A stretch of DNA of 64,000 bases from Pseudescherichia sp031987975 (GTDB lineage Bacteria; Pseudomonadota; Gammaproteobacteria; Enterobacterales; Enterobacteriaceae): positions 372,001-436,000 of the forward strand of contig NZ_DALZYX010000001.1 of assembly GCF_031987975.1 (NCBI RefSeq). Direction: 5' to 3'. The position numbers and the translations under genes are program-made. Numbering within the stretch: position 1 is the stretch's first letter; each line of letters starts with the position of its first letter. Shown here piece after piece: positions 53,386-62,173 of this stretch. The notes beneath the pieces are model-generated. The model worked only from the letters and a program-made list of their open reading frames with translations, was not told where the DNA came from and did no database searches.

Positions 53386-54330
53386 GTGGTACCACAATCT
53401 GCTCAACGATTAACAGAGAGTGACCCCGCTGCGACGCCGCAGCGGGCATTTTTTACCGACGACAGCATGGCGGTGCTGCGCTTCGCGTCCCAGGCGCTGG
53501 CCGCAGGCATGGATGCAGCGCTGATCGTTTTGACCGAAATTCGCGGCGGTGCGGCACGTCCCTTAGGGGCGCAGATGGCCGTGCGCGAGGATGGTCTCTA
53601 CTGCGGCTTCGTCTCCGGCGGCTGCGTTGAGGCCGCCGCCGCATGGGAGGCGCTGGAGGCGATCAAATCCGGCGAGGATCGAACGGTCATTTACGGGGAG
53701 GGATCGCCGTGGTTTGATATTGTCCTGCCCTGCGGGGGCGGGATTACCCTAAGCATCCACCCGCTCCGTTCAGCGCGCCCGCTCCTGGCGGTGCTGGCGG
53801 CGCTGGAGCAACGTCATTCCACGACGCTTCGCTACTTCCCCCATTCGCAAACGCTGCAGATCGGTACGCCCGAGGGCGAGACCGGCTGGGAGAGGGGTGC
53901 TTTTGTCATGCACTACCGCCCCGTGACGCGGGTCATTATTTTTGGCCGCTCGGTCGAAGCTGAAATAACGGCTAAACTCGCCGACGCTGCGGGCTACGAC
54001 GTCCATATCGATGACGGCTCCAGGCTGCGCACCACCTCTACGCTGATCGATGCCCATACCGCGGTGATCCTTCTCTGGCACGATCTTGACCGGGAGCTGC
54101 CTCTGCTGACCGCCGCCCTTGCCGCCGCGCCCTTTTACATTGGCGCATTGGGCAGCCGCCGCACCCATGAGAAACGGGTACGCGCATTGACCGAGCGCGG
54201 GTTTCATCCCCACGAGATTGCGCGGATCAAAGCGCCGATCGGCATCTTTCCCCAGGCGCGTGATGCCAGCTCGCTGGCGCTGTCGGTGCTGGCGGACGTG
54301 GCGGCGGCGCGCAGCCGGAAGCCTGAGTGA
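53386..54330 (+). CDS. paoD: XdhC-family cofactor insertion chaperone of PaoABC
   Basis: 314 residues from a GTG at 53386 with AGGAG six bases upstream. The XdhC N-terminal domain has GYCGFVSGGC-type motif (LYCGFVSGGCVEAAA) and the C-terminal Rossmann part has FYIGALGSRRTHEKRV and IKAPIGIFPQARDASSLALSVLADV. It sulfurates and inserts the MCD cofactor into PaoC. Its TGA overlaps the ATG of the next gene. Confidence 0.92.
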   Translation: MVPQSAQRLTESDPAATPQRAFFTDDSMAVLRFASQALAAGMDAALIVLTEIRGGAARPLGAQMAVREDGLYCGFVSGGCVEAAAAWEALEAIKSGEDRTVIYGEGSPWFDIVLPCGGGITLSIHPLRSARPLLAVLAALEQRHSTTLRYFPHSQTLQIGTPEGETGWERGAFVMHYRPVTRVIIFGRSVEAEITAKLADAAGYDVHIDDGSRLRTTSTLIDAHTAVILLWHDLDRELPLLTAALAAAPFYIGALGSRRTHEKRVRALTERGFHPHEIARIKAPIGIFPQARDASSLALSVLADVAAARSRKPE

Positions 54331-54884
54331 TGGCCGCACTGCCTGTGGTGATTGTGCTTGCTGCCGGGCGAGGCGAACGGTTTATTGCCTCGGGGGCGAC
54401 AAGCCACAAGCTCGATACCCTGCTCAACGGCATGACAGTACTTAACCGCACGCTTGAGGCGGTGAACGCCTCCGGTCTGCCGTGGCATCTTGTGCGGCCG
54501 GAGGGCGGCACCAACGGTATGGGAGAGTCCATTGCGCTGGGGGTGCAGGCCACGCCAGAGGCGGCTGGCTGGCTGATCCTGCCCGGCGATCTGCCGCTGG
54601 TTCAGGACGCTACGATCCAGCGCGTAGCCGAGACGCTAACGGCACGAACCATCGTCATGCCCCACTTTCAACAGCATGCGGGCCATCCGGTCGGCTTTGG
54701 ACGCCGCTATTTTCATGCTCTGGCTTCACTGGCAGGTGATGCTGGCGCAGCGGCGATTGTGCGGGAAGCCAGGGCCAGCGGCAACGTACGAGATCTGCCC
54801 GTCACTGACGACGGTATTATGCGTGATATAGATACGCTGGCCGATCTTGATCTGGCACAAGGTTTACTGCCTGCGCGCCTTTAA
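54330..54884 (+). CDS. MocA/MobA-like molybdenum cofactor cytidylyltransferase
   Basis: 184 residues from the ATG at 54330. NTP-transferase fold: VIVLAAGRGERF is the nucleotide loop, LPGDLPLV the metal-binding Asp motif, HAGHPVGFGRRYF and DIDTLADL the C-terminal conserved segments. By position at the end of paoABCD it should supply molybdopterin cytosine dinucleotide to PaoC. In E. coli the MCD enzyme MocA is encoded elsewhere, so this is a dedicated or extra copy. The loop after GERF is longer than usual (IASGATSHKL), which may reflect a divergent member. Confidence 0.8.
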   Translation: MAALPVVIVLAAGRGERFIASGATSHKLDTLLNGMTVLNRTLEAVNASGLPWHLVRPEGGTNGMGESIALGVQATPEAAGWLILPGDLPLVQDATIQRVAETLTARTIVMPHFQQHAGHPVGFGRRYFHALASLAGDAGAAAIVREARASGNVRDLPVTDDGIMRDIDTLADLDLAQGLLPARL

Positions 54885-55094
54885 AAATATATCCGGATGT
54901 GGGATGAAATAGCGGAAAAATTGTTTCAATAAGAATATACGCAAGCAAAGGTAATATTTAACAATCCCTTCCCAGCAGAAGGCGATTGAATTGTTATAAA
55001 CTCAATGTAGAATCATCAGACTATGCTTAAGCTGTATTAATCCTTTAGTAGTCAGCGGCGGTCGGGTTTAATCATTTTTTCAGGGAAAGTTATA

Positions 55095-55589
55095 ATGAAA
55101 TTGCGAGGCCTGTTACTTCTCTTTATGGTCACTATCGTTGTCGGCTGTAAAGCACCCCCGCCGGCGCTGACGGACGATACGCTGGTGACCAGTCAGGTCA
55201 ATGGCGTTACGCTGACGCACCGTTATGCGGTTTCGCCACCTGCCACCTTTAAACCCGTTAACGAGGCCTACCGGGCACTCTACCCTGGCTCCATTCTCAG
55301 CACCCCTTCCTACGGTGGTAAGGTGCTCGGCCAACTGAAAAATGGCCAAACCTATACCGTCCTGGGCGAAGTGGATGACGCCTGGCTGGCCATTGCCGAA
55401 CAGGATGATGAGCAGCTGATTGGCTACGTGCCGCCGCGTGCGTTAGTAAAAAGCGCCCTCTACGCGCAGACGCTAAAGAACGATCGCCCCCGGCCTAAGC
55501 GCGCCGCGAAGAAAACAACCTGCGTGGCGGTGGATGACAGCAGCAAGGCCTGTCAAAAAGGCGACAGCGGCACCTGGATTATTGATTAA
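55095..55589 (+). CDS. Lipoprotein with an SH3-like domain
   Basis: 164 residues. Signal peptide with lipobox TIVVGC; Cys18 is the predicted lipidated residue and Lys follows it, so outer-membrane sorting is likely. Residues about 65-120 (SILSTPSYGGKVLGQLKNGQTYTVLGEVDDAWLAI...IGYVPPRALV) have the pattern of a bacterial SH3 domain. A basic linker (RPRPKRAAKK) and a short Cys-containing tail end it. First gene of a three-gene unit with an exported protein and a pseudokinase. I do not recognise a named family. Confidence 0.75.
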   Translation: MKLRGLLLLFMVTIVVGCKAPPPALTDDTLVTSQVNGVTLTHRYAVSPPATFKPVNEAYRALYPGSILSTPSYGGKVLGQLKNGQTYTVLGEVDDAWLAIAEQDDEQLIGYVPPRALVKSALYAQTLKNDRPRPKRAAKKTTCVAVDDSSKACQKGDSGTWIID

Positions 55590-55613
55590 TTACTCTGGCT
55601 AACAAGGAATTTT

Positions 55614-56573
55614 ATGAAAGTCTGGCTTTCGGGTTTAGCGTTGCTTCTGGCATCCGCAACCGTGTCGGCAGGGAATTATCGTATTGCCCAATCCCCCTCT
55701 CAGAAGCTGGATGTCTGGATAGACAACGTTAACGATAAATCACCGCAAAGCTGGTGCTCCGCAAGATTACCGCTGCGCATTGTGGCCAGCGGTGATAAAA
55801 CGCCCTCGATTTTGACCACCTTTATGCCCCGCCTCGGCGCGCTGCTGGAGAGCCAGTGCAGTACCATTGGCCAGGTAAACTGGCAGATGGTCGATCCGGA
55901 AGGCGAACTGCTCGCTGAAGGGATTGCCAGCAAAGAGAGCGAATGGGCCGTCGTCATTACGCCGCGGGCGGCTCAGCCTGCTACTCAGGCTATTCAGGCC
56001 CAGCAGCCCTCTCCGGCTGCCGACCGTACGCCGTGGCTGGAATTTACCTTGCAGGATGGCTGCCACCTGCGCACCTTCTGGCAAGGTGACACCAGCGCCT
56101 CGGCGCTGTTTATCCCGGCGAAAGCTAACGGCAAATGCGAGCGCGGCGGCTGGCTTAACGGACGCAGCGAGGTGATCCAGCGCGGCACCCAGGGTGAAAA
56201 GCGCTCAACGATGACCTTTGTGCACGGTTTTCCGGTCAGCGGCCTGAGCGAAAAGGCCAATGCCGATAGCCTGCTGATCACCAGCGTCAACAATGAGCGC
56301 ATGGTCGTGAGCGACAGCCAGGCTCCCCAGAGCTGGCTGATCCTGCCCTACGATCCGCAGCTCAACGGCTGGAAAAATAGCGGTACCGTGGCGGTAGAAG
56401 TGTCGCGGGATCAGGCCCTGGACGATACCCGACTTCAGACGCGGCTCAACGAGGTGCGGAAAGCGTGGTCCGCCTGGCTGGAGCCGGGCACCAGCCTGAC
56501 GCTACTGCTGATTGATAATCTGCACCCGCAATTGCGAGATCCGGCAGCCGGTGCCTGGCGCACGCAAAAGTGA
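55614..56573 (+). CDS. Exported protein of unknown function
   Basis: 319 residues. A signal peptide (KVWLSGLALLLASATVSAG) is cleaved near residue 20. The mature protein has two halves separated by a Gln/Ala/Pro-rich linker (AAQPATQAIQAQQPSPAA), each with cysteines that could form disulphides (SWCSARL...ESQCS; DGCHLRTF...GKCERGG). No enzyme motif seen. It starts 24 bases after the SH3 lipoprotein gene and precedes the pseudokinase gene by 53 bases, so the three are probably one operon. Confidence 0.7.
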   Translation: MKVWLSGLALLLASATVSAGNYRIAQSPSQKLDVWIDNVNDKSPQSWCSARLPLRIVASGDKTPSILTTFMPRLGALLESQCSTIGQVNWQMVDPEGELLAEGIASKESEWAVVITPRAAQPATQAIQAQQPSPAADRTPWLEFTLQDGCHLRTFWQGDTSASALFIPAKANGKCERGGWLNGRSEVIQRGTQGEKRSTMTFVHGFPVSGLSEKANADSLLITSVNNERMVVSDSQAPQSWLILPYDPQLNGWKNSGTVAVEVSRDQALDDTRLQTRLNEVRKAWSAWLEPGTSLTLLLIDNLHPQLRDPAAGAWRTQK

Positions 56574-56626
56574 TCCTGAAATACCTATCTGAATAGCCGT
56601 CAGTTTTGAACAGAGATCCTCATATA

Positions 56627-57982
56627 ATGACAGAGAGCGAGTACAATCCGAGCATACCCGACGCGCTGCCGCCGGGTTTTCGTTTCGATGAGCTAGAGAT
56701 CCAGGACGTTATTCAAACCAGCCATACTGATATTCTCTACCATGCTCTTGACCGCGAGCTTGAGCGTCCGGTCATCATCAGGGAGTTTATGCCCCGGGCG
56801 CTGACCCTGCGCGGCGAGGATATGCGCCTGGTGCTACGCAGCAAACAGGACAGCGCCGCCTTTGCCGCCGGCCTGAATACCTTTGTCGAGCAGGCCCGCC
56901 AGCTGGCGCGCTTTACCCATCCCAATTTGATGCTCGTCCTGCGCTTCTGGCAGCATAACGATACCGCCTATATCCTGACGCCGCGCTATGACGGCGTCAC
57001 TCTGGCAGAGCTGCATCAGCAGCAGCCGGACGCAGTCAACGAGGCCTGGATATTACAGCGGTTGCCGATGCTGTGCAGCGCCCTCGCCACTCTGCACCAC
57101 GCGGGTGAGCTGCACCGCAATATTTCGCTCAAGAGCATACAGATTGAGGAGAGCGGCCAGCCGCTGCTGCTTGACGTTGGCGTATCCCACGCCCCGGCGG
57201 GCGATCCGAGCGAGACCAGTAAACTGCTGCTTCACCCCGGTTTCACCCCTCTTGAGCAGTATGCGGACGCCAGTGAGGATCTTCTCGGACCGTGGACAGA
57301 TATCTATGCGCTGGGGGCGGTGCTCTATACGCTGATTACCGGCTCACCGCCGCCCGCCAGCGTGGCCCGCAGCATTCAGGACGGCTGTTCGCCGCTGGCA
57401 GAGGATCCGCCGCCGGGTTACTCCCCTGCGCTGCTGCAGGCGGTCGATCGCGCGCTGGCGCTGAAGCCGGAGGATCGGCCCCAGAGCATTGCGGAGTTTG
57501 CCGCGCTGGCGGGAATTACGGTGGGCGATACCGGACAGCTCCCGGCAGTGAAAAAAACCGGCACGATGCTGGTTCCGGTGGAGACACCTGCCGCCGCCCC
57601 CTCTTTATGGCTGCGCATTAAAACCCCATCGCAAATCGCGGCGGGGGTGCTGGTGGGCGTTATTGCCGGTGCGCTGATCTTTGGCGCACCGCATAGCGAT
57701 ACGGAGACGGCAGCCACGGCCACGCCCGATCAACCTGCCGCGACCGTGGCCAGTACCCCTGCCAGCGGCCCTATCGCCCGGGTTTATATCCGCATGAGCG
57801 ATGCCGACAGGCTGCAGGTAAACGGCAAGCCGCAGGAGATCGCGCCGGCGGCCAGCGGCTTTGCCTACCTACAGCTCCCCGCAGGCAAGTATGAGTTTAC
57901 CCTGCAGAACGGCAGCCATGTCCGCCGCGAATCGCTGACGGTGGCAACGCCCGGCACCTGGCTGCTCAATCCTCAGGGTTAA
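56627..57982 (+). CDS. Membrane-anchored serine/threonine pseudokinase
   Basis: 451 residues from the ATG at 56627; an in-frame TTG at 56606 is less likely. Residues about 20-295 keep the protein-kinase fold (REFMPRAL, DIYALGAVLYTLITG, LKPEDRPQSI, TPLEQY) but lose key catalytic residues. The glycine loop is absent, the ATP lysine is Arg52, HRD is His-Arg-Asn165, the catalytic-loop Lys is Ser167 and the metal Asn is Ser170. The DFG motif is Asp-Val-Gly. One transmembrane helix lies near 336-354, followed by an about 95-residue periplasmic PEGA-like domain (VYIRMSDADRLQVNG...LQLPAGKYEFTL). Likely a signalling scaffold. A terminator follows. Confidence 0.8.
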   Translation: MTESEYNPSIPDALPPGFRFDELEIQDVIQTSHTDILYHALDRELERPVIIREFMPRALTLRGEDMRLVLRSKQDSAAFAAGLNTFVEQARQLARFTHPNLMLVLRFWQHNDTAYILTPRYDGVTLAELHQQQPDAVNEAWILQRLPMLCSALATLHHAGELHRNISLKSIQIEESGQPLLLDVGVSHAPAGDPSETSKLLLHPGFTPLEQYADASEDLLGPWTDIYALGAVLYTLITGSPPPASVARSIQDGCSPLAEDPPPGYSPALLQAVDRALALKPEDRPQSIAEFAALAGITVGDTGQLPAVKKTGTMLVPVETPAAAPSLWLRIKTPSQIAAGVLVGVIAGALIFGAPHSDTETAATATPDQPAATVASTPASGPIARVYIRMSDADRLQVNGKPQEIAPAASGFAYLQLPAGKYEFTLQNGSHVRRESLTVATPGTWLLNPQG

Positions 57983-57992
57983 AGGCGGGGTA

Positions 57993-58019
57993 GCGCCCTG
58001 CTCACGCAGGGCTTTTTTT
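57993..58019 (+). terminator. Rho-independent terminator of the pseudokinase operon
   Basis: GCCCTGC (57995-58001), a TCAC loop and GCAGGGC (58006-58012) are followed by seven T. Confidence 0.92.
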
Positions 58020-58141
58020 GCTGAAAAATGTTTGTAAGTACGCAAATTTTTACTTCTGGTACTCCAGGCAGCGGATATTCGTCTACTGTTTTCAAAGGTT
58101 GATTACAGCGGGACGCTGTTCATTGCTAAGGAGAATAATAG

Positions 58142-59884
58142 ATGAGAAGAAATTTATCGCGCCGACCCCGGACGCTGTTTTTTGCCATGCAGCTGGCGCT
58201 GGGGGGCGCGTTTCTCGCGTTGACTTCCGCACAGGCGCTGGCCGCTGAAGCTGAGAGCCAGTCCCCACCGCAGTCTCCGGATATTCTGCTGGGACCGCTG
58301 TTTGCCGACGTGCAGACCGCCAAGCTCTTTCCCGATCAGAAAACCTTCGCTGACGCCGTACCAAAAAGCGATCCCTACATGATCCTCGCCGACTACCGGA
58401 TGCAGCGTAACCAGTCCGGCTTCGATCTACGCCACTTTGTTGAGATGAACTTTACCCTGCCGGCTGAAAACGAAAAGTACGTTCCGCCTGCCGGGCAGAC
58501 GCTGCGCCAGCATATTGACGGCCTGTGGACGGTGCTGACCCGCACCACCGATCGCACCAATAAATGGGATTCACTGCTGCCGCTGCCTGAGCCATATGTC
58601 GTGCCCGGGGGCCGCTTCCGCGAGATCTACTACTGGGACAGCTACTTCACCATGCTCGGCCTGGCCGAAAGCGGCCACTGGGATAAAGTGGAAGATATGG
58701 TGGCGAACTTCGCCCACGAAATCGATGCCTGGGGCCACATTCCTAACGGCAACCGGACCTACTACCTCAGCCGCTCTCAGCCGCCGTTCTTCGCCTTTAT
58801 GGTGGAGTTGCTGGCAAGCCATAAGGGTGATGAAGCTCTGAAGAGCTACCGTCCGCAGCTGGAGAAAGAGTACAGCTACTGGATGGAGGGAGCAGACACG
58901 TTGCAGCCGGGCCAGGCCAACAAGCGCGTGGTGAAACTGGATGATGGCTCTGTTCTTAACCGCTACTGGGACGATCGCGATACTCCGCGTCCGGAATCCT
59001 GGCTGGATGACGTGACCACCGCGAAAAACAATCCAAATCGCCCGGCGACGGAGATCTATCGCGACCTGCGTTCTGCCGCCGCTTCGGGTTGGGACTTCAG
59101 CTCGCGCTGGATGGACGACCCAAACCAGCTTGGCAGCATCCGCACCACCAGCATCGTGCCGGTGGATCTCAACGCCCTGATGTTCAAGATGGAGAAGGTT
59201 CTGGCCCGCGCCAGCCAGGCCGATGGAGACAGCGCCAAATCGAGCCAGTATGACGCTATGGCCAACGCCCGCCAGAAAGGGATGGAGGCCAACCTGTGGA
59301 ACGACAAAGAGGGCTGGTATGCGGATTACGATCTGAAGACCAAAAAAGTACGTAGCCCGCTGACGGCGGCGGCGCTCTTTCCACTTTACGTGAACGCAGC
59401 GGCCAAGGATCGCGCTGACAAAGTCGCGGCGGCGGCCGAAGCGCATCTGCTTAAGCCCGGCGGCATCGCCACCACTACGGTCAACAGCGGTCAGCAGTGG
59501 GACGCCCCGAACGGCTGGGCGCCGTTGCAGTGGGTAGCCACTACCGGGCTGCAAAACTACGATCAGGACAAGCTGGCAATGGACGTCACCTGGCGCTTCC
59601 TCTCAAACGTACAGCATATCTACGATCGCGAGCAGAAGCTGGTTGAGAAGTACGATGTCAGCAGCACCGGCACCGGCGGCGGCGGCGGTGAGTACCCGCT
59701 CCAGGACGGCTTCGGCTGGACTAACGGCGTCACGCTAATGATGCTGGATCAGGTCTGTCCGAAAGCGCAGCCGTGCGACAGCGTGCCAAAAACGCAGCCT
59801 GCTGCTGCGGCATCCGCTGCGCCAGCTACCGCCCAACAGCCTGCCTCGCAGAACGCGTCTGAAGCACAGAAGGTGGCTCAGTAA
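58142..59884 (+). CDS. treA: Periplasmic trehalase
   Basis: Hydrolyses trehalose to two glucose in the periplasm, allowing its use at high osmolarity. 580 residues, slightly longer than the 565 of E. coli because of an Ala/Gln-rich C-terminal tail. Signal peptide up to about residue 38 (ALTSAQALAAEA). Trehalase signatures PGGRFREIYYWDSY and QWDAPNGWAPLQW are both present, and the glycine-rich TGGGGGEYPLQDGFGWTNGV segment is intact. In E. coli treA lies beside the dha genes; here accessory genes precede it. Confidence 0.97.
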   Translation: MRRNLSRRPRTLFFAMQLALGGAFLALTSAQALAAEAESQSPPQSPDILLGPLFADVQTAKLFPDQKTFADAVPKSDPYMILADYRMQRNQSGFDLRHFVEMNFTLPAENEKYVPPAGQTLRQHIDGLWTVLTRTTDRTNKWDSLLPLPEPYVVPGGRFREIYYWDSYFTMLGLAESGHWDKVEDMVANFAHEIDAWGHIPNGNRTYYLSRSQPPFFAFMVELLASHKGDEALKSYRPQLEKEYSYWMEGADTLQPGQANKRVVKLDDGSVLNRYWDDRDTPRPESWLDDVTTAKNNPNRPATEIYRDLRSAAASGWDFSSRWMDDPNQLGSIRTTSIVPVDLNALMFKMEKVLARASQADGDSAKSSQYDAMANARQKGMEANLWNDKEGWYADYDLKTKKVRSPLTAAALFPLYVNAAAKDRADKVAAAAEAHLLKPGGIATTTVNSGQQWDAPNGWAPLQWVATTGLQNYDQDKLAMDVTWRFLSNVQHIYDREQKLVEKYDVSSTGTGGGGGEYPLQDGFGWTNGVTLMMLDQVCPKAQPCDSVPKTQPAAAASAAPATAQQPASQNASEAQKVAQ

Positions 59885-59891
59885 GCCATAC

Positions 59892-59925
59892 TCAGGCCTG
59901 CTACCAGATTTGGTAGCAGGCCTGA
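59892..59925. repeat. 15-bp perfect inverted repeat after treA
   Basis: TCAGGCCTGCTACCA (59892-59906) and TGGTAGCAGGCCTGA (59911-59925) pair perfectly around a GATT loop, 7 bases after the treA stop codon. No T run follows on either strand. It may stabilise the mRNA end or terminate weakly. Confidence 0.75.
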
Positions 59926-59960
59926 CAAGCGCGACGCTAAAGCTTGTATACCTTAATATA

Positions 59961-59979
59961 AACAATAATAATTCGCATT
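59961..59979 (+). promoter_or_regulatory. Candidate Fur box ahead of the siderophore receptor
   Basis: AACAATAATAATTCGCATT matches the 19-base Fur consensus at 11 positions, including the central AATAAT core. It lies about 35 bases upstream of the receptor start, so iron repression is expected but not proven. Confidence 0.5.
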
Positions 59980-60004
59980 CCGCTTAAAAGAGTATGGATT
60001 GCGA

Positions 60005-62119
60005 ATGAAAACAACATTAAAACATTCTGTCTGGTTTTGCGCGCTGGGCATTGCCCTTCCCCATGCCGTTCTGGCTGAAGATACCGTCGTGGTCAACGCG
60101 ACAGCCCCCCAGTCGGCCACCGCGCCAACCCAGGGCTACACCGTGCAGAGCACGCGCGGTGCGACCAAAACCGATCAGCCTCTGATTACCACCGGTCAGT
60201 CTGTGTCGGTCGTGACGCGCCAGCAGATGGAAGATCAGGGGGTGATGAACGTTAACCAGGCCCTGAGCTATACGCCAGGGGTCAACTCCAACTTTGGCGG
60301 CGGCGCGACGCGCTTTGATACCGTGTCACTGCGCGGCTTCCACGGCGGTGACGTCGATAACATCTTCCTTGACGGCATGCGCCTGATGAGCGACGGCGGA
60401 AGCCACAGCGTATTGCAGATCGATCCGTGGTTCATTGAGCGCATCGACATAGTGAAAGGTCCCTCCTCTGCGCTGTATGGCCAGAGCGTGCCCGGCGGGC
60501 TGGTCAACCTCACCTCGAAGCGTCCGCAGTTTAAGTCCGAGGGCCACTTCCGTCTCTCCGGCGGCACGCAGAATACCAAGGGCGGCGCGTTTGATTACAC
60601 CGACGCTATCAACGACCAGTGGGCGTTTCGCCTGATCGGCATGACCCGCAGCAGCGACACCCAGTATGATAACACCCGTGAAGAGCGCTATGCTATTTCG
60701 CCATCGCTGCTCTGGCAGCCGGACTCCGATACCAGCCTGCTGCTGCGAGCCTATCTACAAAAAGATCCCTCCGGTGGCTACCACGGCTCGCTGCCGATGG
60801 ATGGCGCACGTTTTGCCCACAACGGTAAAAAGCTGTCGAACAGTACCAATGAGGGTGAGAGCGGGGACGGTTACCGCCGCCGGGAGCAGCTCTATAGCGT
60901 AGAGTTCGATCACCAGTTCAATGACGTCTGGTCGGTACACTCCAGCGGCAGCTATACCCATGCTAACGTGGCGCTCGATCAGGTCTATCAGACCGGCTGG
61001 ATCGACAACTCAGACAATCTTGCCCGAGGCTACAGCGGCTCCCGTGGCTCTCTCGATGCCTGGTCTACCGATAACCGTCTGCAGGCTGATTTTGCCACCG
61101 GCGAGGTGATACATACCGTGGTCTTCGGCGGAGAGTATCACCGCTACCGCAACGATCTCTGGACCGGCGCAGGCAGTGCCGCCCCGCTTAACCCCTTCAC
61201 GGGCTATACGCCGCAGCACGGTTACACTGTCACCTATAACGATGACAATAACCGTCGCTATTACCAGGCGGGCGCTTACCTCCAGGATGAGATGGTGTGG
61301 AACCGCTGGCACCTGGATCTCTCTGGACGCTATGACCGTATCGTCTCCGAGCAGGTCAGCGATACCGCTGACACCGACAGCCGCCGCTCTGACGATCACG
61401 TCAGCAGCCGCGCCTCCCTGCTCTACGCTTTTGAAAACGGCCTCTCACCCTACCTGAGCTACAGCCAGGCGATCACCCCAGCCTCGCTGCCGGGCGCAGA
61501 TGGCAAGCTGTTGAAGCCGACCACCGCCGAGCAGTATGAAGCGGGCCTGAAGTTCCAGCCGCCGGGCACGTCGGATATCTATAGTATCGCTATCTACGAT
61601 CTGACGCAGAAGGATGTGGCAACCCGCGATATTAATATCGCTACCGCCACCTACCTCCCCGCCGGGAAGGTGCACTCCCAGGGCGTAGAGATCGAAGCGC
61701 GTAACCAGCTGACGCCGCGCCTGAGTACTATCGCAGGTTATACCTGGAACCACCTGCGCTTCGAGGATTCGCTTGACGGCAACGAGTCTAATACGCCGCA
61801 GCTAACCCCGGATCAGATGGCCTCCCTGTGGGCGCACTATCAGTTTGATTATGGCTTAAGCGTGGGCGCGGGCGTGCGCTACATTGGCAAGCAGTACGCC
61901 GATGATGCCAACACGTCACGGCTGCCGTCGGTCACGCTGTTTGATGCCTCGGTCAGAGCCGATCTCGGTGCATGGTCACCGCAGCTGAAGGGCGCATTTG
62001 TCCAGGTTAACGCCAATAATCTCGGCGATCGGGACTACATTTCAGGCTGCTACGGGACAAATAACTGTTACTTCGGCGCGGAGCGTAGCATTCTCGCCAC
62101 GGTGGGGTATGATTTTTGA
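60005..62119 (+). CDS. TonB-dependent hydroxamate siderophore receptor (FoxA/FhuA-like)
   Basis: 704 residues from the ATG at 60005; a TTG two codons upstream is also in frame. Signal peptide, then TonB box EDTVVV at the mature N terminus, plug domain about residues 40-170 (QSVSVVTRQQMEDQG, VNQALSYTPGV, VSLRGF, IVKGPSSALYGQSVPGGLVNLTSKRP), then a 22-strand barrel. The C terminus with two cysteines followed by FGAERSILATVGYDF resembles ferrioxamine receptor FoxA and FhuA. Ferrioxamine or ferrichrome uptake is the best guess. A single gene without transport ATPase genes; FhuBCD-type import elsewhere is presumed. Confidence 0.88.
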   Translation: MKTTLKHSVWFCALGIALPHAVLAEDTVVVNATAPQSATAPTQGYTVQSTRGATKTDQPLITTGQSVSVVTRQQMEDQGVMNVNQALSYTPGVNSNFGGGATRFDTVSLRGFHGGDVDNIFLDGMRLMSDGGSHSVLQIDPWFIERIDIVKGPSSALYGQSVPGGLVNLTSKRPQFKSEGHFRLSGGTQNTKGGAFDYTDAINDQWAFRLIGMTRSSDTQYDNTREERYAISPSLLWQPDSDTSLLLRAYLQKDPSGGYHGSLPMDGARFAHNGKKLSNSTNEGESGDGYRRREQLYSVEFDHQFNDVWSVHSSGSYTHANVALDQVYQTGWIDNSDNLARGYSGSRGSLDAWSTDNRLQADFATGEVIHTVVFGGEYHRYRNDLWTGAGSAAPLNPFTGYTPQHGYTVTYNDDNNRRYYQAGAYLQDEMVWNRWHLDLSGRYDRIVSEQVSDTADTDSRRSDDHVSSRASLLYAFENGLSPYLSYSQAITPASLPGADGKLLKPTTAEQYEAGLKFQPPGTSDIYSIAIYDLTQKDVATRDINIATATYLPAGKVHSQGVEIEARNQLTPRLSTIAGYTWNHLRFEDSLDGNESNTPQLTPDQMASLWAHYQFDYGLSVGAGVRYIGKQYADDANTSRLPSVTLFDASVRADLGAWSPQLKGAFVQVNANNLGDRDYISGCYGTNNCYFGAERSILATVGYDF

Positions 62120-62137
62120 TAGGTTAAGATAAGAGAT

Positions 62138-62167
62138 ATGCCAGCCGACAGCATCGCCGGCTGGCAT
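62138..62167. terminator. Hairpin between the receptor gene and ymgE
   Basis: ATGCCAGCCG (62138-62147) and CGGCTGGCAT (62158-62167) are perfect 10-base arms. It lies between converging genes and lacks a T run, so it is only a tentative terminator. Confidence 0.5.
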
Positions 62168-62173
62168 GGAACA

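Noticed and set aside
55095..57982. Possible type VI secretion locus
   Set aside because: Only kinase-like and SH3-like accessory-type proteins are present; no sheath, baseplate, Hcp, VgrG or ClpV gene is in the window.
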